Shown: positions 56,445 through 64,000 of the stretch, piece after piece
Numbering within the stretch: the stretch's first letter is position 1
Layout of the letters: every line of letters starts with the position of its first letter
DNA from: Clostridia bacterium
GTDB taxonomy: Bacteria > Bacillota > Clostridia > Oscillospirales > CAG-272
Reading direction: 5' to 3'
NCBI GenBank assembly: GCA_017447775.1
Contig: JAFSMU010000011.1
Span: 62,001-126,000 of the forward strand
Length of the DNA: 64,000 bases
Program-made: the position numbers and the translations under genes
The notes under the pieces: model-generated
What the model saw: only the letters and a program-made list of their open reading frames with translations
Told to the model about the DNA's origin: nothing
The model's database searches: none

Positions 56445-57548
56445 TTACGCCATCATTTTGAGGTATGCGTTAATAAAGCCTTCGATGTCCCCGTCCATGA
56501 CGGCGGCAACGTTGCCAGTTTCATATCCCGTGCGCGCGTCTTTGACGAGCGTGTACGGCATAAAGACGTACGAGCGTATCTGCGAGCCCCACTCGATATT
56601 CGCTTTTTCGCCGCGGATATCGTCGATGCGTTCCAGATTTTCGCGCCGTTTGATCTCCGCAAGCTTTGAGCGGAGCATTTTCAGCGCCGTTTCCTTGTTT
56701 TGAAGCTGGCTTCGCTCCGTCTGGCATCCGACGACGATACCCGTCGGCTTATGAACGATGCGGATGGCGGAGTCGGTCTTGTTGATGTGCTGGCCGCCCG
56801 CGCCGCTTGAACGGTGAGCCGTTATTTCAAGGTCTTCGTCGCGAAGCACGATGCTGTCGTCGTCCTCGATCTCGGGCGTTACCTCGCAGGAGGCAAACGA
56901 CGTATGTCTTCTGCCCGACGCGTCAAACGGTGACACGCGCACAAGTCGATGAACGCCGTGTTCGCTTTTGAGATAGCCGTATGCATTTTCGCCCTCGACG
57001 AGTATGGTCGCGCTCTTGATGCCCGCCTCGTCGCCGTCGAGCCAGTCGACAAGCTTTACCGTAAAACCGTGTTTTTCAGCCCAGCGCGTGTACATACGAT
57101 AGAGCATCAGCGCCCAGTCCTGCGCCTCGGTGCCGCCGGCACCCGGGTGAAGCGACAAAATAGCGTCGTTTTTATCATACTTTCCCGAAAGCAGCGTTTC
57201 GATACGCATACTCTCCGCTTTTTCGCGGATGCGGCTCTCCTCGCCAAGCACCTCGGGAATAAGGCTTTCGTCGCCTTCCTCGATTCCCATTTCGCAAAGC
57301 GTTATAGTATCCTCTATGTCTCGGCAGAGCTTTTCGTACGCTTCTATCGTGTCCTTGCTCTTCTTAAGCTCGCGAAGTACCTTGCCAGAGCTTTCCTGAT
57401 CGTCCCAGAATGACGGGGCAAACGTTTTTTCTTCAAGCTCGCGCACGTTCTCGCGCAGCTTTTCGATTTTTAGCGACGATTCAAGCTCTTTTGTCACGTC
57501 GCCCATCGCACGAAGACGCTGTTTTGCGTCTTCAAGTTCGATTATCAT
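56445..57548 (-). CDS. prfB: Peptide chain release factor 2
   Basis: RF2 reads UGA and UAA stops. The 367-residue protein has the RF2 tripeptide SPF in VRVSPFDASG and the catalytic GGQ in SSGAGGQHINKTDS. The reading frame is uninterrupted from MIIELEDAKQRLR to the end; the usual +1 programmed frameshift near codon 25 is not present. Start is at 57548 with a GGTG element upstream. Confidence 0.97.
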   Translation of the reverse strand: MIIELEDAKQRLRAMGDVTKELESSLKIEKLRENVRELEEKTFAPSFWDDQESSGKVLRELKKSKDTIEAYEKLCRDIEDTITLCEMGIEEGDESLIPEVLGEESRIREKAESMRIETLLSGKYDKNDAILSLHPGAGGTEAQDWALMLYRMYTRWAEKHGFTVKLVDWLDGDEAGIKSATILVEGENAYGYLKSEHGVHRLVRVSPFDASGRRHTSFASCEVTPEIEDDDSIVLRDEDLEITAHRSSGAGGQHINKTDSAIRIVHKPTGIVVGCQTERSQLQNKETALKMLRSKLAEIKRRENLERIDDIRGEKANIEWGSQIRSYVFMPYTLVKDARTGYETGNVAAVMDGDIEGFINAYLKMMA

Positions 57549-57592
57549 ATTTTTTCACCTGCCTTTATGGTGGAATTCTTCACCTGTATTAA

Positions 57593-57621
57593 GTATATCA
57601 AAAATTTGCCTTTTTGTAAAG
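57593..57621 (-). promoter_or_regulatory. Promoter of prfB
   Basis: Minus-strand TTTACA (57616-57621), 17 bases, TATACT (57593-57598) with an extended TG. Confidence 0.72.
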
Positions 57622-57630
57622 AGGGGCGCG

Positions 57631-58011
57631 CTATTTTTCGTGCTTGCACGGCTCGGTAAAGAAGCCCGCAAGGTCCATTTCAAGCGCGTCGCCCGTGCGG
57701 CGGAAGCCGACGGCCTTTGTGGCGCGCGTTTCTTCACCGTGGAAAACGGCGCGGTGAACGCCGCAAAGGTCGATGAAATTGAGCGTCTGCCGCCCCATTA
57801 TGAACAGCGCCTCAAAATCGTCGACGCCCTCGGCGCAACACAGATCGTAAACGTGGCCGCATTCGTTGTCCATTGTGAACTGGCACACGCCGAGCAGCTT
57901 CTCATCCTCGCGCGCGGCGTAAGCCATAGCGTCTGCCCGAAACGGAGTGTTGCACGCTTTGCAGATCTTTTCTTGTTCTTCCTTGCTTTCAACAGGTCGT
58001 ATTATAAGCAT
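57631..58011 (-). CDS. Small GNAT-like acetyltransferase
   Basis: The 126 residues look like a short GNAT-fold protein: LIIRPVESKEEQEKICKAC at the start, LLGVCQFTMDNECGHVYDLCC in the central strands and RTGDALEMDLAGFF near the end. The typical Q/RxxGxG/A acetyl-CoA loop is not clear, so activity is uncertain. It is one base after the pseudouridine synthase gene and shares its operon. Confidence 0.55.
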   Translation of the reverse strand: MLIIRPVESKEEQEKICKACNTPFRADAMAYAAREDEKLLGVCQFTMDNECGHVYDLCCAEGVDDFEALFIMGRQTLNFIDLCGVHRAVFHGEETRATKAVGFRRTGDALEMDLAGFFTEPCKHEK

Positions 58012-58012
58012 A

Positions 58013-58723
58013 TTACCTCCACAGTGATTCCACCTGAGTCCTCGTCAGGTGCCGCCATTTGCCCGGCGCGAGATTGCCGAGCTTTACCTCACCTATCGCA
58101 ATGCGGCGCAGCGTCTTTATGTGAAGACCAAGCTCCTCGCACATTTTTCTTATCTGGCGGTTGCGTCCCTCAAACAGCGTCATTTCAAGCGTTGTTTCGT
58201 CCTTGTCCATAGCTATGACCGATATATCGGCGGGCTTTGTTATGTAGCCGTCGATGTTAAACGGGCGCGTGAGTGCCTGCGCCTTTTCCGGTTCAAGCTC
58301 GCCGGAAATTTTCACGTGGTACACCTTCGGTTTGTGGTATTTCGGGTGAGTCAGCCTGTTTGAAAGCTCGCCGTCGTTGGTAAGCAAGAGAAGCCCCTCC
58401 GACATTACGTCAAGCCGCCCTATCGGGTAAACGCGCACGCCCACTCCGCCGACAAGATCGGCAACGCACGTGCGCCCGCGCTCGTCGCTCATCGTCGTGA
58501 CGACGCCGACAGGCTTATTCAGCATAATATAGACTTTTCTTACCCCGCCGCCGACGCGCTCGCCGTTATACTTTACAACGTCGTTATCGGGATCGATCTT
58601 CTGTCCTATTTCGGCGGGGGCGCCGTTGACAAGCACGCGGCCGCGCCGTATTTCATCCTCCGCGGCACGGCGCGACATCACGCCCTGCTCCGATAGATAC
58701 TTTTGAAGTCTTACAAGTTCCAA
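58013..58723 (-). CDS. rluB: rRNA pseudouridine synthase, RsuA/RluB family
   Basis: The enzyme forms pseudouridine in rRNA. An S4 domain opens the protein (VRLQKYLSEQGVMSRRAAED), and the catalytic Asp lies in YPIGRLDVMSEGLLLLTNDG; the C-terminal motif is GRNRQIRKMCEELG. The start is set at the TTG at 58723 (AAAGG upstream), because the longer ATG frame overlaps dacF by 47 bases and adds a non-family extension. RluB is typical in this gene order. Confidence 0.92.
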   Translation of the reverse strand: MELVRLQKYLSEQGVMSRRAAEDEIRRGRVLVNGAPAEIGQKIDPDNDVVKYNGERVGGGVRKVYIMLNKPVGVVTTMSDERGRTCVADLVGGVGVRVYPIGRLDVMSEGLLLLTNDGELSNRLTHPKYHKPKVYHVKISGELEPEKAQALTRPFNIDGYITKPADISVIAMDKDETTLEMTLFEGRNRQIRKMCEELGLHIKTLRRIAIGEVKLGNLAPGKWRHLTRTQVESLWR

Positions 58724-58736
58724 AATGTTCTGCCTT

Positions 58737-59744
58737 TCATTTTTTTCCGTGCAGCTCGGCGCGCCCGACAAGCTTTTCGCCAAGATAAAAGTTCACCTCG
58801 CCGCCGTTTGATGAATACTCCGCCACGGCTTTGATCTCTCCCCGCACGCGCGGGAGCGTCGCATAAACGTCGTCATCGCACCCGACGAACACGCTCTCGC
58901 CGCGCGATGAAACTTCAAATCCCTCGCCGCGCCCGATCAGCTTTACGCGCTCGTAAAGCGACTGACCGTAGTCATGAAGCGCGCGGTGGTCGCGCCAGTC
59001 GTCCCCGTCGCAAAGCGTAACGGCGATAAACTTCATACCGTCCTTATCGGATGCCGAAACGAGCGTGCGCCCGCATTTTTTTGTATATCCCGTCTTGACT
59101 CCGACGATATCGTCGTAACACCGAAGGAGTCGGTTGTGGTTTATAAACACGCGCGTTGCTCCGCCGTCCTCCATCGGAACGGCTTTTTTGACGGTAGAAA
59201 CGACTTGACAAAACGTTTCGTTTTCCATCGCCGCGCGGGCGATCATCGCAAGCTCGCGCGCAGTGGTGTAGTGCATTTCGTCATCAAGCCCGTGCGGGTT
59301 TGAAAAGTGCGTATTCACAAGCCCGAGCGACTCCGCTTTTTCGTTCATCATCGCGCAAAACCCGTCAATGCCGCCGCCGACCTCATACGCTATCGCTGCC
59401 GCGGCGTCGTTTGCGCTTTGAAGAAGCAACGCGTAAAGGAGCGACTCCATTGTGATCTTCTCGCCCGCATAAAGATACGCGGACGAGCCTTCAATGCCGA
59501 CCGCCATCGGCGACACCTCGACGATCTTGTCAAGATCGCAGTTTTCAATGGCGATAAGCGCCGTCATTATTTTTGTCGTCGAAGCGGGGCCGCGGCGCGT
59601 GTCAGCGTCCTTTTCGTAAAGTACGTCGCCGCTTTGCGCCTCGATAAGAATCGCCGACTCCGCCGACGTTCCGACAGCGTGAGATCTTATCGGGCAAATC
59701 GATATTATGGCGGCAATAATCAGCGCCGCCGCTGTTTTTTTCAT
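58737..59744 (-). CDS. dacF: D-alanyl-D-alanine carboxypeptidase (DacF-like PBP)
   Basis: Class C low-molecular-weight PBP of about 335 residues with signal peptide ending near SHA. Active-site motifs: STTK (SxxK), SAN (SxN) and KTGYT (KTG). It trims peptidoglycan stem peptides, and in sporulating species DacF acts in the forespore. The start at 59744 has GGTGGAG upstream. Stop is 13 bases before rluB. Confidence 0.94.
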   Translation of the reverse strand: MKKTAAALIIAAIISICPIRSHAVGTSAESAILIEAQSGDVLYEKDADTRRGPASTTKIMTALIAIENCDLDKIVEVSPMAVGIEGSSAYLYAGEKITMESLLYALLLQSANDAAAAIAYEVGGGIDGFCAMMNEKAESLGLVNTHFSNPHGLDDEMHYTTARELAMIARAAMENETFCQVVSTVKKAVPMEDGGATRVFINHNRLLRCYDDIVGVKTGYTKKCGRTLVSASDKDGMKFIAVTLCDGDDWRDHRALHDYGQSLYERVKLIGRGEGFEVSSRGESVFVGCDDDVYATLPRVRGEIKAVAEYSSNGGEVNFYLGEKLVGRAELHGKK

Positions 59745-59799
59745 TTTCTCCACCCCTGTGATCATTTTTTATTATGATTTACAGAGGCGGATTTTTTAT

Positions 59800-60273
59800 T
59801 CATTTGTCGGCTTTGTTTTCCTCGCCATCGGCGCTCTCCGACTCCTCGCCGTCCTTTTTCTTTTTGCCGAAAGCCGCCTTTATTTTCGCGATAACCTCGG
59901 GCGCTTTGTCGATTATCGTCTGGATCGACGAACCGAGGTCGTTTGTCGTGCCCGGCTCATCGAGGTTGAGTATGCTGACGGCGCCGGCGCCGTTTACAAC
60001 GACAAATCCGACGGGTTTTACCGTAACGCCGGATCCCGACGCGCCGCCGAAATTGTTTTTGCCCGACGCCTGCGTGTTCTTGCCCGCGTAGTCGTTTCCG
60101 CCGCCGACAAAGCCTACCGATACTTTTGAAATGGGGATTATCACCGTGCCCGACGGCGTTTCTATCGGCGTACCGATAACGCTGTCCGCATCCACCATCG
60201 TCTTGATGCTTGAAAGCGCCGACGCGATGACGTCAGATACCTTGTTTTTTCCGTTTGCGGTGTTGTTATCCAT
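59800..60273 (-). CDS. ytfJ: Sporulation protein YtfJ (GerW family)
   Basis: GerW-family protein of 157 residues with DADSVIGTPIETPSGTVIIPISKVSVGF (shown as VIGTPIETPSGTVIIPISK) and the Gly/Ala-rich GGGNDYAGK-GGASGSGVTVKPVGF region. The acidic/lysine tail is variable. It overlaps the DUF2953 gene by 8 bases, a common pairing in sporulating Firmicutes. Involved in spore germination. Confidence 0.93.
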   Translation of the reverse strand: MDNNTANGKNKVSDVIASALSSIKTMVDADSVIGTPIETPSGTVIIPISKVSVGFVGGGNDYAGKNTQASGKNNFGGASGSGVTVKPVGFVVVNGAGAVSILNLDEPGTTNDLGSSIQTIIDKAPEVIAKIKAAFGKKKKDGEESESADGEENKADK

Positions 60274-60886
60274 GATTTTTCCCTTTCTGAATTATGTTAT
60301 TATCCGATGTTTTGATGTTCTTTATTATTGCCGGCAAAACGATCCTCAGTGCGCCGAGCAGGTTGGTACGGAACTCGACTATGATCGAAAATACCGTTTT
60401 TTCGGAGGTGAAGTCGGTCGTTATCGTGACCGCCCCCGCCTTTTCCCTATAGTTTGACGTGCGGCGAAGCACTTCGGCAAGCTCGTCGTATGCGTTTGCC
60501 GCCGCACCGTAGATGACAGCCGTTTTTGCCGCCTCGTCGGTGGCGATCACAAGATAGAGCCGTTTCAGCGTTACTCTGACTATCGTGCGCGCGCGGCGCA
60601 GGACTTCAAGCACGATATCCTTTATCATTCCGATGGTATTCATCGCCTGCTCGCCGTCGGTCTCGCGCGGTTTTTCGCTCTTTTTTTCCGCCGGTTTTTC
60701 GCTCTTTTTCTTTTTTTGCTTTTTCTTTTGCTTTTTATCTTTTTGAGGATACAGCCGCTTTTTTATGAAAAGGACGCGCAGGTCTATTTCCGTTTTCGCT
60801 CCTGCTTCAAGCGTCAGACGCGCGGGCGACAAAAGCACTGTCGCGATGATCAGCACAAGTCCGATCAGAACGTACAGCCACCACAT
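60266..60886 (-). CDS. DUF2953 membrane protein
   Basis: A 206-residue protein with an N-terminal helix (MWWLYVLIGLVLIIATVLL), a lysine-rich middle (QKKKQKKKKSEK) and the DUF2953 pattern (GAAANAYDELAEVLRR, DFTSEKTVFSI, LLGALRIVLPAI). It is encoded between scpB and ytfJ, as in many Clostridia. Function unknown. Confidence 0.85.
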   Translation of the reverse strand: MWWLYVLIGLVLIIATVLLSPARLTLEAGAKTEIDLRVLFIKKRLYPQKDKKQKKKQKKKKSEKPAEKKSEKPRETDGEQAMNTIGMIKDIVLEVLRRARTIVRVTLKRLYLVIATDEAAKTAVIYGAAANAYDELAEVLRRTSNYREKAGAVTITTDFTSEKTVFSIIVEFRTNLLGALRIVLPAIIKNIKTSDNNIIQKGKNHG

Positions 60887-60910
60887 AAAATCACCTCCGC
60901 GTCGTTTGCT

Positions 60911-61492
60911 TTATTCCTGTTCCTCCGTTTTTGCCGCTTCCTTCGGCTCCGATGAAGTCGGCAGAGCCACAGGCGGCAGATCGTCTATGCTCGAAAGCCC
61001 GAAAATACGCAAGAAATTCTCTGTCGTTGCGTAAAGTCTCGGCCTTCCGGGAACGTCAAGCTGGCCGACAACGCGAATTAGTCCGCGCTCGACGAGCACG
61101 CCGACGGAATATGAGCAGTCGACTCCGCGCACCTGTTCGATATACGAGCGCGTAACGGGCTGGTTATATGCGATTATCGCAAGCGTTTCAAGCGACGCGC
61201 GGGAAAGGTTGCCGCCCTCTTTTACGCCGAGCGCGGCTTTGACGTAGTCGATGAAGACCTCTTTCGTTGTAAGCTGGCAGGCGCGCCCGAGTTTAAGGAG
61301 CTGTATGCCGCGGACAAGTCCGCTTGCGTCGTACTCGGAAATATACTCGTCAACGGCGTCCGATATTTCATCCTCGCTGACGCCGATCACCTCGGCGAGC
61401 TTTTCATAAGTCACGGCGTGCCCCGCAGCAAACAGTACCGCCTCGATTATTCGCTTTATTTCATCCCTTGTAAGTATCTTTTCGCTATCCAT
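60911..61492 (-). CDS. scpB: Segregation and condensation protein B
   Basis: ScpB joins ScpA and SMC in chromosome condensation. The 193 residues have the two winged-helix domains: IIEAVLFAAGHAVTYEKLAEVI and ETLAIIAYNQPVTRSYIEQVRGVD, the second being the family signature. It overlaps scpA by 8 bases. Confidence 0.96.
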   Translation of the reverse strand: MDSEKILTRDEIKRIIEAVLFAAGHAVTYEKLAEVIGVSEDEISDAVDEYISEYDASGLVRGIQLLKLGRACQLTTKEVFIDYVKAALGVKEGGNLSRASLETLAIIAYNQPVTRSYIEQVRGVDCSYSVGVLVERGLIRVVGQLDVPGRPRLYATTENFLRIFGLSSIDDLPPVALPTSSEPKEAAKTEEQE

Positions 61493-62231
61493 TTTCGGCG
61501 TCCTTTTTTCTTGTTTTTACAAATCTCAAAATGATTTGACCGTCAGTTTGGTATGCGTCGCGAAGCAGCTCGACACGCCCTGATTTGAGCAGTTCAAGCA
61601 CGGCGTAAAACGTTGCGACAATGCCGGAGCGCGACGTAACGTCGTCGAAAAGCTCCTCAAAGGCAACGTCGTTCTTTTTATACATATAACGCATTATGTG
61701 CATTATTCTTGACGGCACGGGAACGATTTTTTTCTTGATGATCGGGTTTATCGACTCGATAGGCTTAACCCGCTCGATCTCGCGAATCTCTCGCATCGTC
61801 ATAAGCAGCTTTGTCATCGCGCCCGAAAGAATGGATATGTCCATATCGTCGAGCTTTGTCTTGTCGATAACGACCTCCATCGAGTCCTTTTCAAATCGCC
61901 CGATAAATTCCGATTCAAGCTCGCCCAGCCGCGTCGCCGCCTCTTTTGCCGTTTTGTACTCCATAAGTGTACGCACGAGCTCTTCTCGCGGGTCTTCGTC
62001 CTCTTTCGGAAGAAGCATACGGCTTTTTATCAGCATAAGCTCCGACGCCATACGGATAAACTCGCCGGCGCTTTCCATATCGTCGACGTCCATGTTTTCG
62101 ACGTATTCCATATACTGATCGAAAATGACGGCGATCTTGATGTCGGCTATGTTCATCTTGTTCTTGGCTATCAGCGCAAGCAGCAGGTCGAGCGGCCCTT
62201 CATAGACTTCCGTTTTGAATACAAGTTCCAT
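61485..62231 (-). CDS. scpA: Segregation and condensation protein A
   Basis: ScpA is the kleisin of the SMC complex. The 248 residues start with the conserved FKTEVYEGPLDLLLALI, followed by MASELMLIKSRMLLP, and end with a winged-helix domain (FYAVLELLKSGRVEL). It is 11 bases after the site-2 protease gene. Confidence 0.96.
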   Translation of the reverse strand: MELVFKTEVYEGPLDLLLALIAKNKMNIADIKIAVIFDQYMEYVENMDVDDMESAGEFIRMASELMLIKSRMLLPKEDEDPREELVRTLMEYKTAKEAATRLGELESEFIGRFEKDSMEVVIDKTKLDDMDISILSGAMTKLLMTMREIREIERVKPIESINPIIKKKIVPVPSRIMHIMRYMYKKNDVAFEELFDDVTSRSGIVATFYAVLELLKSGRVELLRDAYQTDGQIILRFVKTRKKDAENG

Positions 62232-62242
62232 ATTTCACCCGC

Positions 62243-62947
62243 TCAGCATAAGGCAAGCACGTTTACGAAAACGTTGAAATTGCCCGCAAAAATCGGTATC
62301 TTTGAAAGCAGTATCTCGAAATTGCCGAGGAAGAACATCGACACGCCCGAAACGATGCTTATGTTGAATACGCGGTGAAGTATAATCACTATCGCCATAA
62401 ATCCGATCATAATATAGCGCTCGTATTTCATAAGACCGAAATACCATTTTGTAGGCAGGAACATAAACGCTATGCGCGAGCCGTCAAGCGGGGGGATCGG
62501 GATAAGGTTGAACAGCGCAAGGAAGAGATTCAGCTCCGCGCCGATGACGAAGAACATCATCGCGCCGATCCATACGTTATATCCGAATCCGCTTGTCTGC
62601 GCGGGATTTATCATTGCGACAAAGTTGAATATGAATATCGAAATAATCGAAAGAAGAATATTCGATATCGGCCCTGCCGCCGCAGTCAGCGCCATGCCGG
62701 AGCGCGGGTGCTTGAAGTATCTTGTATTCACGGGCACCGGCTTTGCGTATCCGAAGCCGACGACTATCATCATCAGAAGGCCGACAAGATCGATATGCTT
62801 TATCGGGTTGAGCGTCAGGCGTCCGAAATTCTTTGCCGTTTGATCGCCGAGTTTATACGCCATAAGCCCGTGTGAAAACTCGTGCACTGAAAGCGACAAA
62901 AGCACCACCGGTATTCTTAAAAGATACATTAAAATAACGTAGTTCAT
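62243..62947 (-). CDS. Site-2 protease-like metallopeptidase (M50)
   Basis: The 234-residue membrane protein has the zinc motif HEFSH (22-26) and a second motif NLIPIPPLDGSRI supplying the third ligand. Four or so helices surround these. It cuts transmembrane substrates such as anti-sigma factors or sporulation factors; in this order it precedes scpA. Substrate not known. Confidence 0.92.
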   Translation of the reverse strand: MNYVILMYLLRIPVVLLSLSVHEFSHGLMAYKLGDQTAKNFGRLTLNPIKHIDLVGLLMMIVVGFGYAKPVPVNTRYFKHPRSGMALTAAAGPISNILLSIISIFIFNFVAMINPAQTSGFGYNVWIGAMMFFVIGAELNLFLALFNLIPIPPLDGSRIAFMFLPTKWYFGLMKYERYIMIGFMAIVIILHRVFNISIVSGVSMFFLGNFEILLSKIPIFAGNFNVFVNVLALC

Positions 62948-62964
62948 TTATTTGCCTCTGTTTT

Positions 62965-63570
62965 TTATTTTGATACGCCCGAAATTATATCACGCACAAT
63001 TTGCTTGCCGTCGCCCGTGAGCGACGAGAAGCCGACGACCTCTATCTGTCTTTCCGCATACGGCGGAATGAGATACGGGTGAGATCTCAGAGCTTCGAGA
63101 TTGTGTTCCCGCGTCGTTACGTTTATCTTGTCGGCTTTTGTGGCGACGACGGCGTATGGTATGCCGCTTGAGTTGAGCCAGTCTATCATCATGATGTCGT
63201 TTTGTGTCGGGCCGACTTTGAGATCGACAAGCTGAAACACGAAATCGGGTTTTCCGTCTTGCGAAAGGTACGCCTCGGTGAGCTTTGAAAAGCTCTCCTG
63301 ATGATCGCCCGAGCGGCGCGCATAGCCGTAGCCCGGAAGGTCGACAAGGTATATCTTTTTGTCGAGCAGATAAAAGTTGATCGTTACCGTTTTGCCGGGG
63401 GACGAGCTTGTATGCGCGTAGTTTTTTCTGCCTGTGACGGCGTTGATGAGCGAGCTTTTGCCGACGTTTGACCGACCTGACAGGGCGATCTGCGGGATGT
63501 TTTCGCGCGGGAACTGATCTTTCCTTCCCGCCGTCATTTTAAGCTCTATATTCTGAAAATTCAGTGCCAT
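62965..63570 (-). CDS. engB: Ribosome biogenesis GTP-binding protein EngB/YsxC
   Basis: An Era-like GTPase of about 201 residues: P-loop GRSNVGKSS, G3 DLPGYGYA and G4 TKADK. It helps 50S assembly. The start at 63570 (AAGGA upstream) follows the lon stop by 7 bases; the longer frame from 63609 overlaps lon and is rejected. Confidence 0.96.
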   Translation of the reverse strand: MALNFQNIELKMTAGRKDQFPRENIPQIALSGRSNVGKSSLINAVTGRKNYAHTSSSPGKTVTINFYLLDKKIYLVDLPGYGYARRSGDHQESFSKLTEAYLSQDGKPDFVFQLVDLKVGPTQNDIMMIDWLNSSGIPYAVVATKADKINVTTREHNLEALRSHPYLIPPYAERQIEVVGFSSLTGDGKQIVRDIISGVSK

Positions 63571-63577
63571 TTTATCC

Positions 63578-64000
63578 TTACTTTCTCGCCGACGCACGCG
63601 CGCCGTCAATATGGTGCGCTTCCGTCTTGGCAGCGACGGCAGGGCGTGCCAGAGCTATGCTCAGCACCTCCGAAACGTTTGATACGGGGATGATCTTGAC
63701 GTGCGTTTTTACCTCGTCCGCAACTTCGGAAAGATCTGTCACGTTGTCTTTCGGTATTATTATCGTTTGAACGCCCGCAAGATATGCGGCCATCGTCTTT
63801 TCTCTCAGCCCGCCGATCGCCGTAACGCGGCCGTGCAGCGTTATCTCTCCCGTCATCGCAACGTCGCGCCGCACGGGGATTCCCGACAGCTCGCTGACGA
63901 TCGACGTGATTATAGCCGCGCCCGCGCTCGGTCCGTCCTTTGGAACGGCGCCCTCGGGGAAGTGGATGTGTATGTCGTATTTTTTGTAAAATTCCTCGTC
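63578..64000 (-). CDS. lon: ATP-dependent protease Lon, C-terminal part
   Basis: The frame is open to the window edge, so only the last 140 residues are seen. The catalytic Ser-Lys dyad is present: the Ser in PKDGPSAGAA, and the Lys in GGLREKTMAAYLAG. The preceding IHIHFPEGA strand is typical. Lon degrades misfolded and regulatory proteins. The ATPase domain lies outside. Confidence 0.96.
   Translation of the reverse strand, partial: DEEFYKKYDIHIHFPEGAVPKDGPSAGAAIITSIVSELSGIPVRRDVAMTGEITLHGRVTAIGGLREKTMAAYLAGVQTIIIPKDNVTDLSEVADEVKTHVKIIPVSNVSEVLSIALARPAVAAKTEAHHIDGARASARK

Overview
The window looks like chromosomal DNA of an endospore-forming member of the Clostridia (Firmicutes/Bacillota), probably a gut-type lineage. 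The reasons are: strong Shine-Dalgarno sites, TTGACA/TATAAT promoters with 16-18 base spacers, U-tract terminators, an L10 leader, a cobalamin riboswitch, ECF-type vitamin transport, AddB, MecA, a GerA-family germination protein, the sporulation protein YtfJ and Jag/YidC. I see no rRNA or tRNA genes, insertion sequences, prophage genes or CRISPR array. No stretch longer than 300 bases lacks a gene; the two largest gaps (10408-10669 and 27095-27370) are filled by RNA regulatory elements.

Layout. 1-5467 (minus): epoxyqueuosine reductase, a membrane protein, AddB and the start of a radical SAM protein. 5612-12130 (plus): a divergent type II topoisomerase pair with a translationally coupled OmpR-like regulator, then L10-L7/L12 with their leader, then a YbaK deacylase. 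12155-16507: a ROK kinase divergent from a glycerophosphodiesterase, two related lipoproteins and an iron-sulfur aldo/keto reductase. 16539-21068 (minus): rpmH-rnpA-yidD-yidC-jag-mnmE without dnaA next to it. 21261-27360 (minus): a cobalamin-riboswitch operon that encodes an ECF transporter (S component, fused double ATPase, EcfT) plus two exported proteins carrying transcobalamin-type beta domains. One of them also has the alpha-barrel, so it reproduces the two-domain plan of animal intrinsic factor/transcobalamin. This is the most interesting system here.

27371-33879 (minus): YczE-like membrane protein, GH2 beta-galactosidase, and a TerB_N protein with a BrxD-like (DUF2791) ATPase driven by their own promoter. 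34079-36301 (plus): rbfA-nrnA-truB. 36314-38556 (minus): GerA protein and a short GerB-position membrane protein. 38684-40641 (plus): MFS transporter and rplS. 40691-43381 (minus): peptidoglycan-binding proteins and acyl carrier protein. 43463-47550: small membrane and sporulation-like proteins, a TagO/WecA transferase and MecA. 47632-53177 (plus): family-4 uracil-DNA glycosylase followed by four tightly coupled oxidoreductases of unknown substrate. 53207-55921 (minus): ECF sigma factor, membrane anti-sigma candidate and a lipoprotein serpin. 56045-64000 (minus): a Cys/acid-rich membrane protein, prfB, and the Clostridia-typical run lon-engB-site-2 protease-scpA-scpB-DUF2953-ytfJ-dacF-rluB.

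Many genes overlap by ATGA, so translational coupling is common and operons can be read with some confidence. Start sites given here were moved from the longest possible frame whenever a Shine-Dalgarno site, a promoter or a neighbouring gene argued for it.
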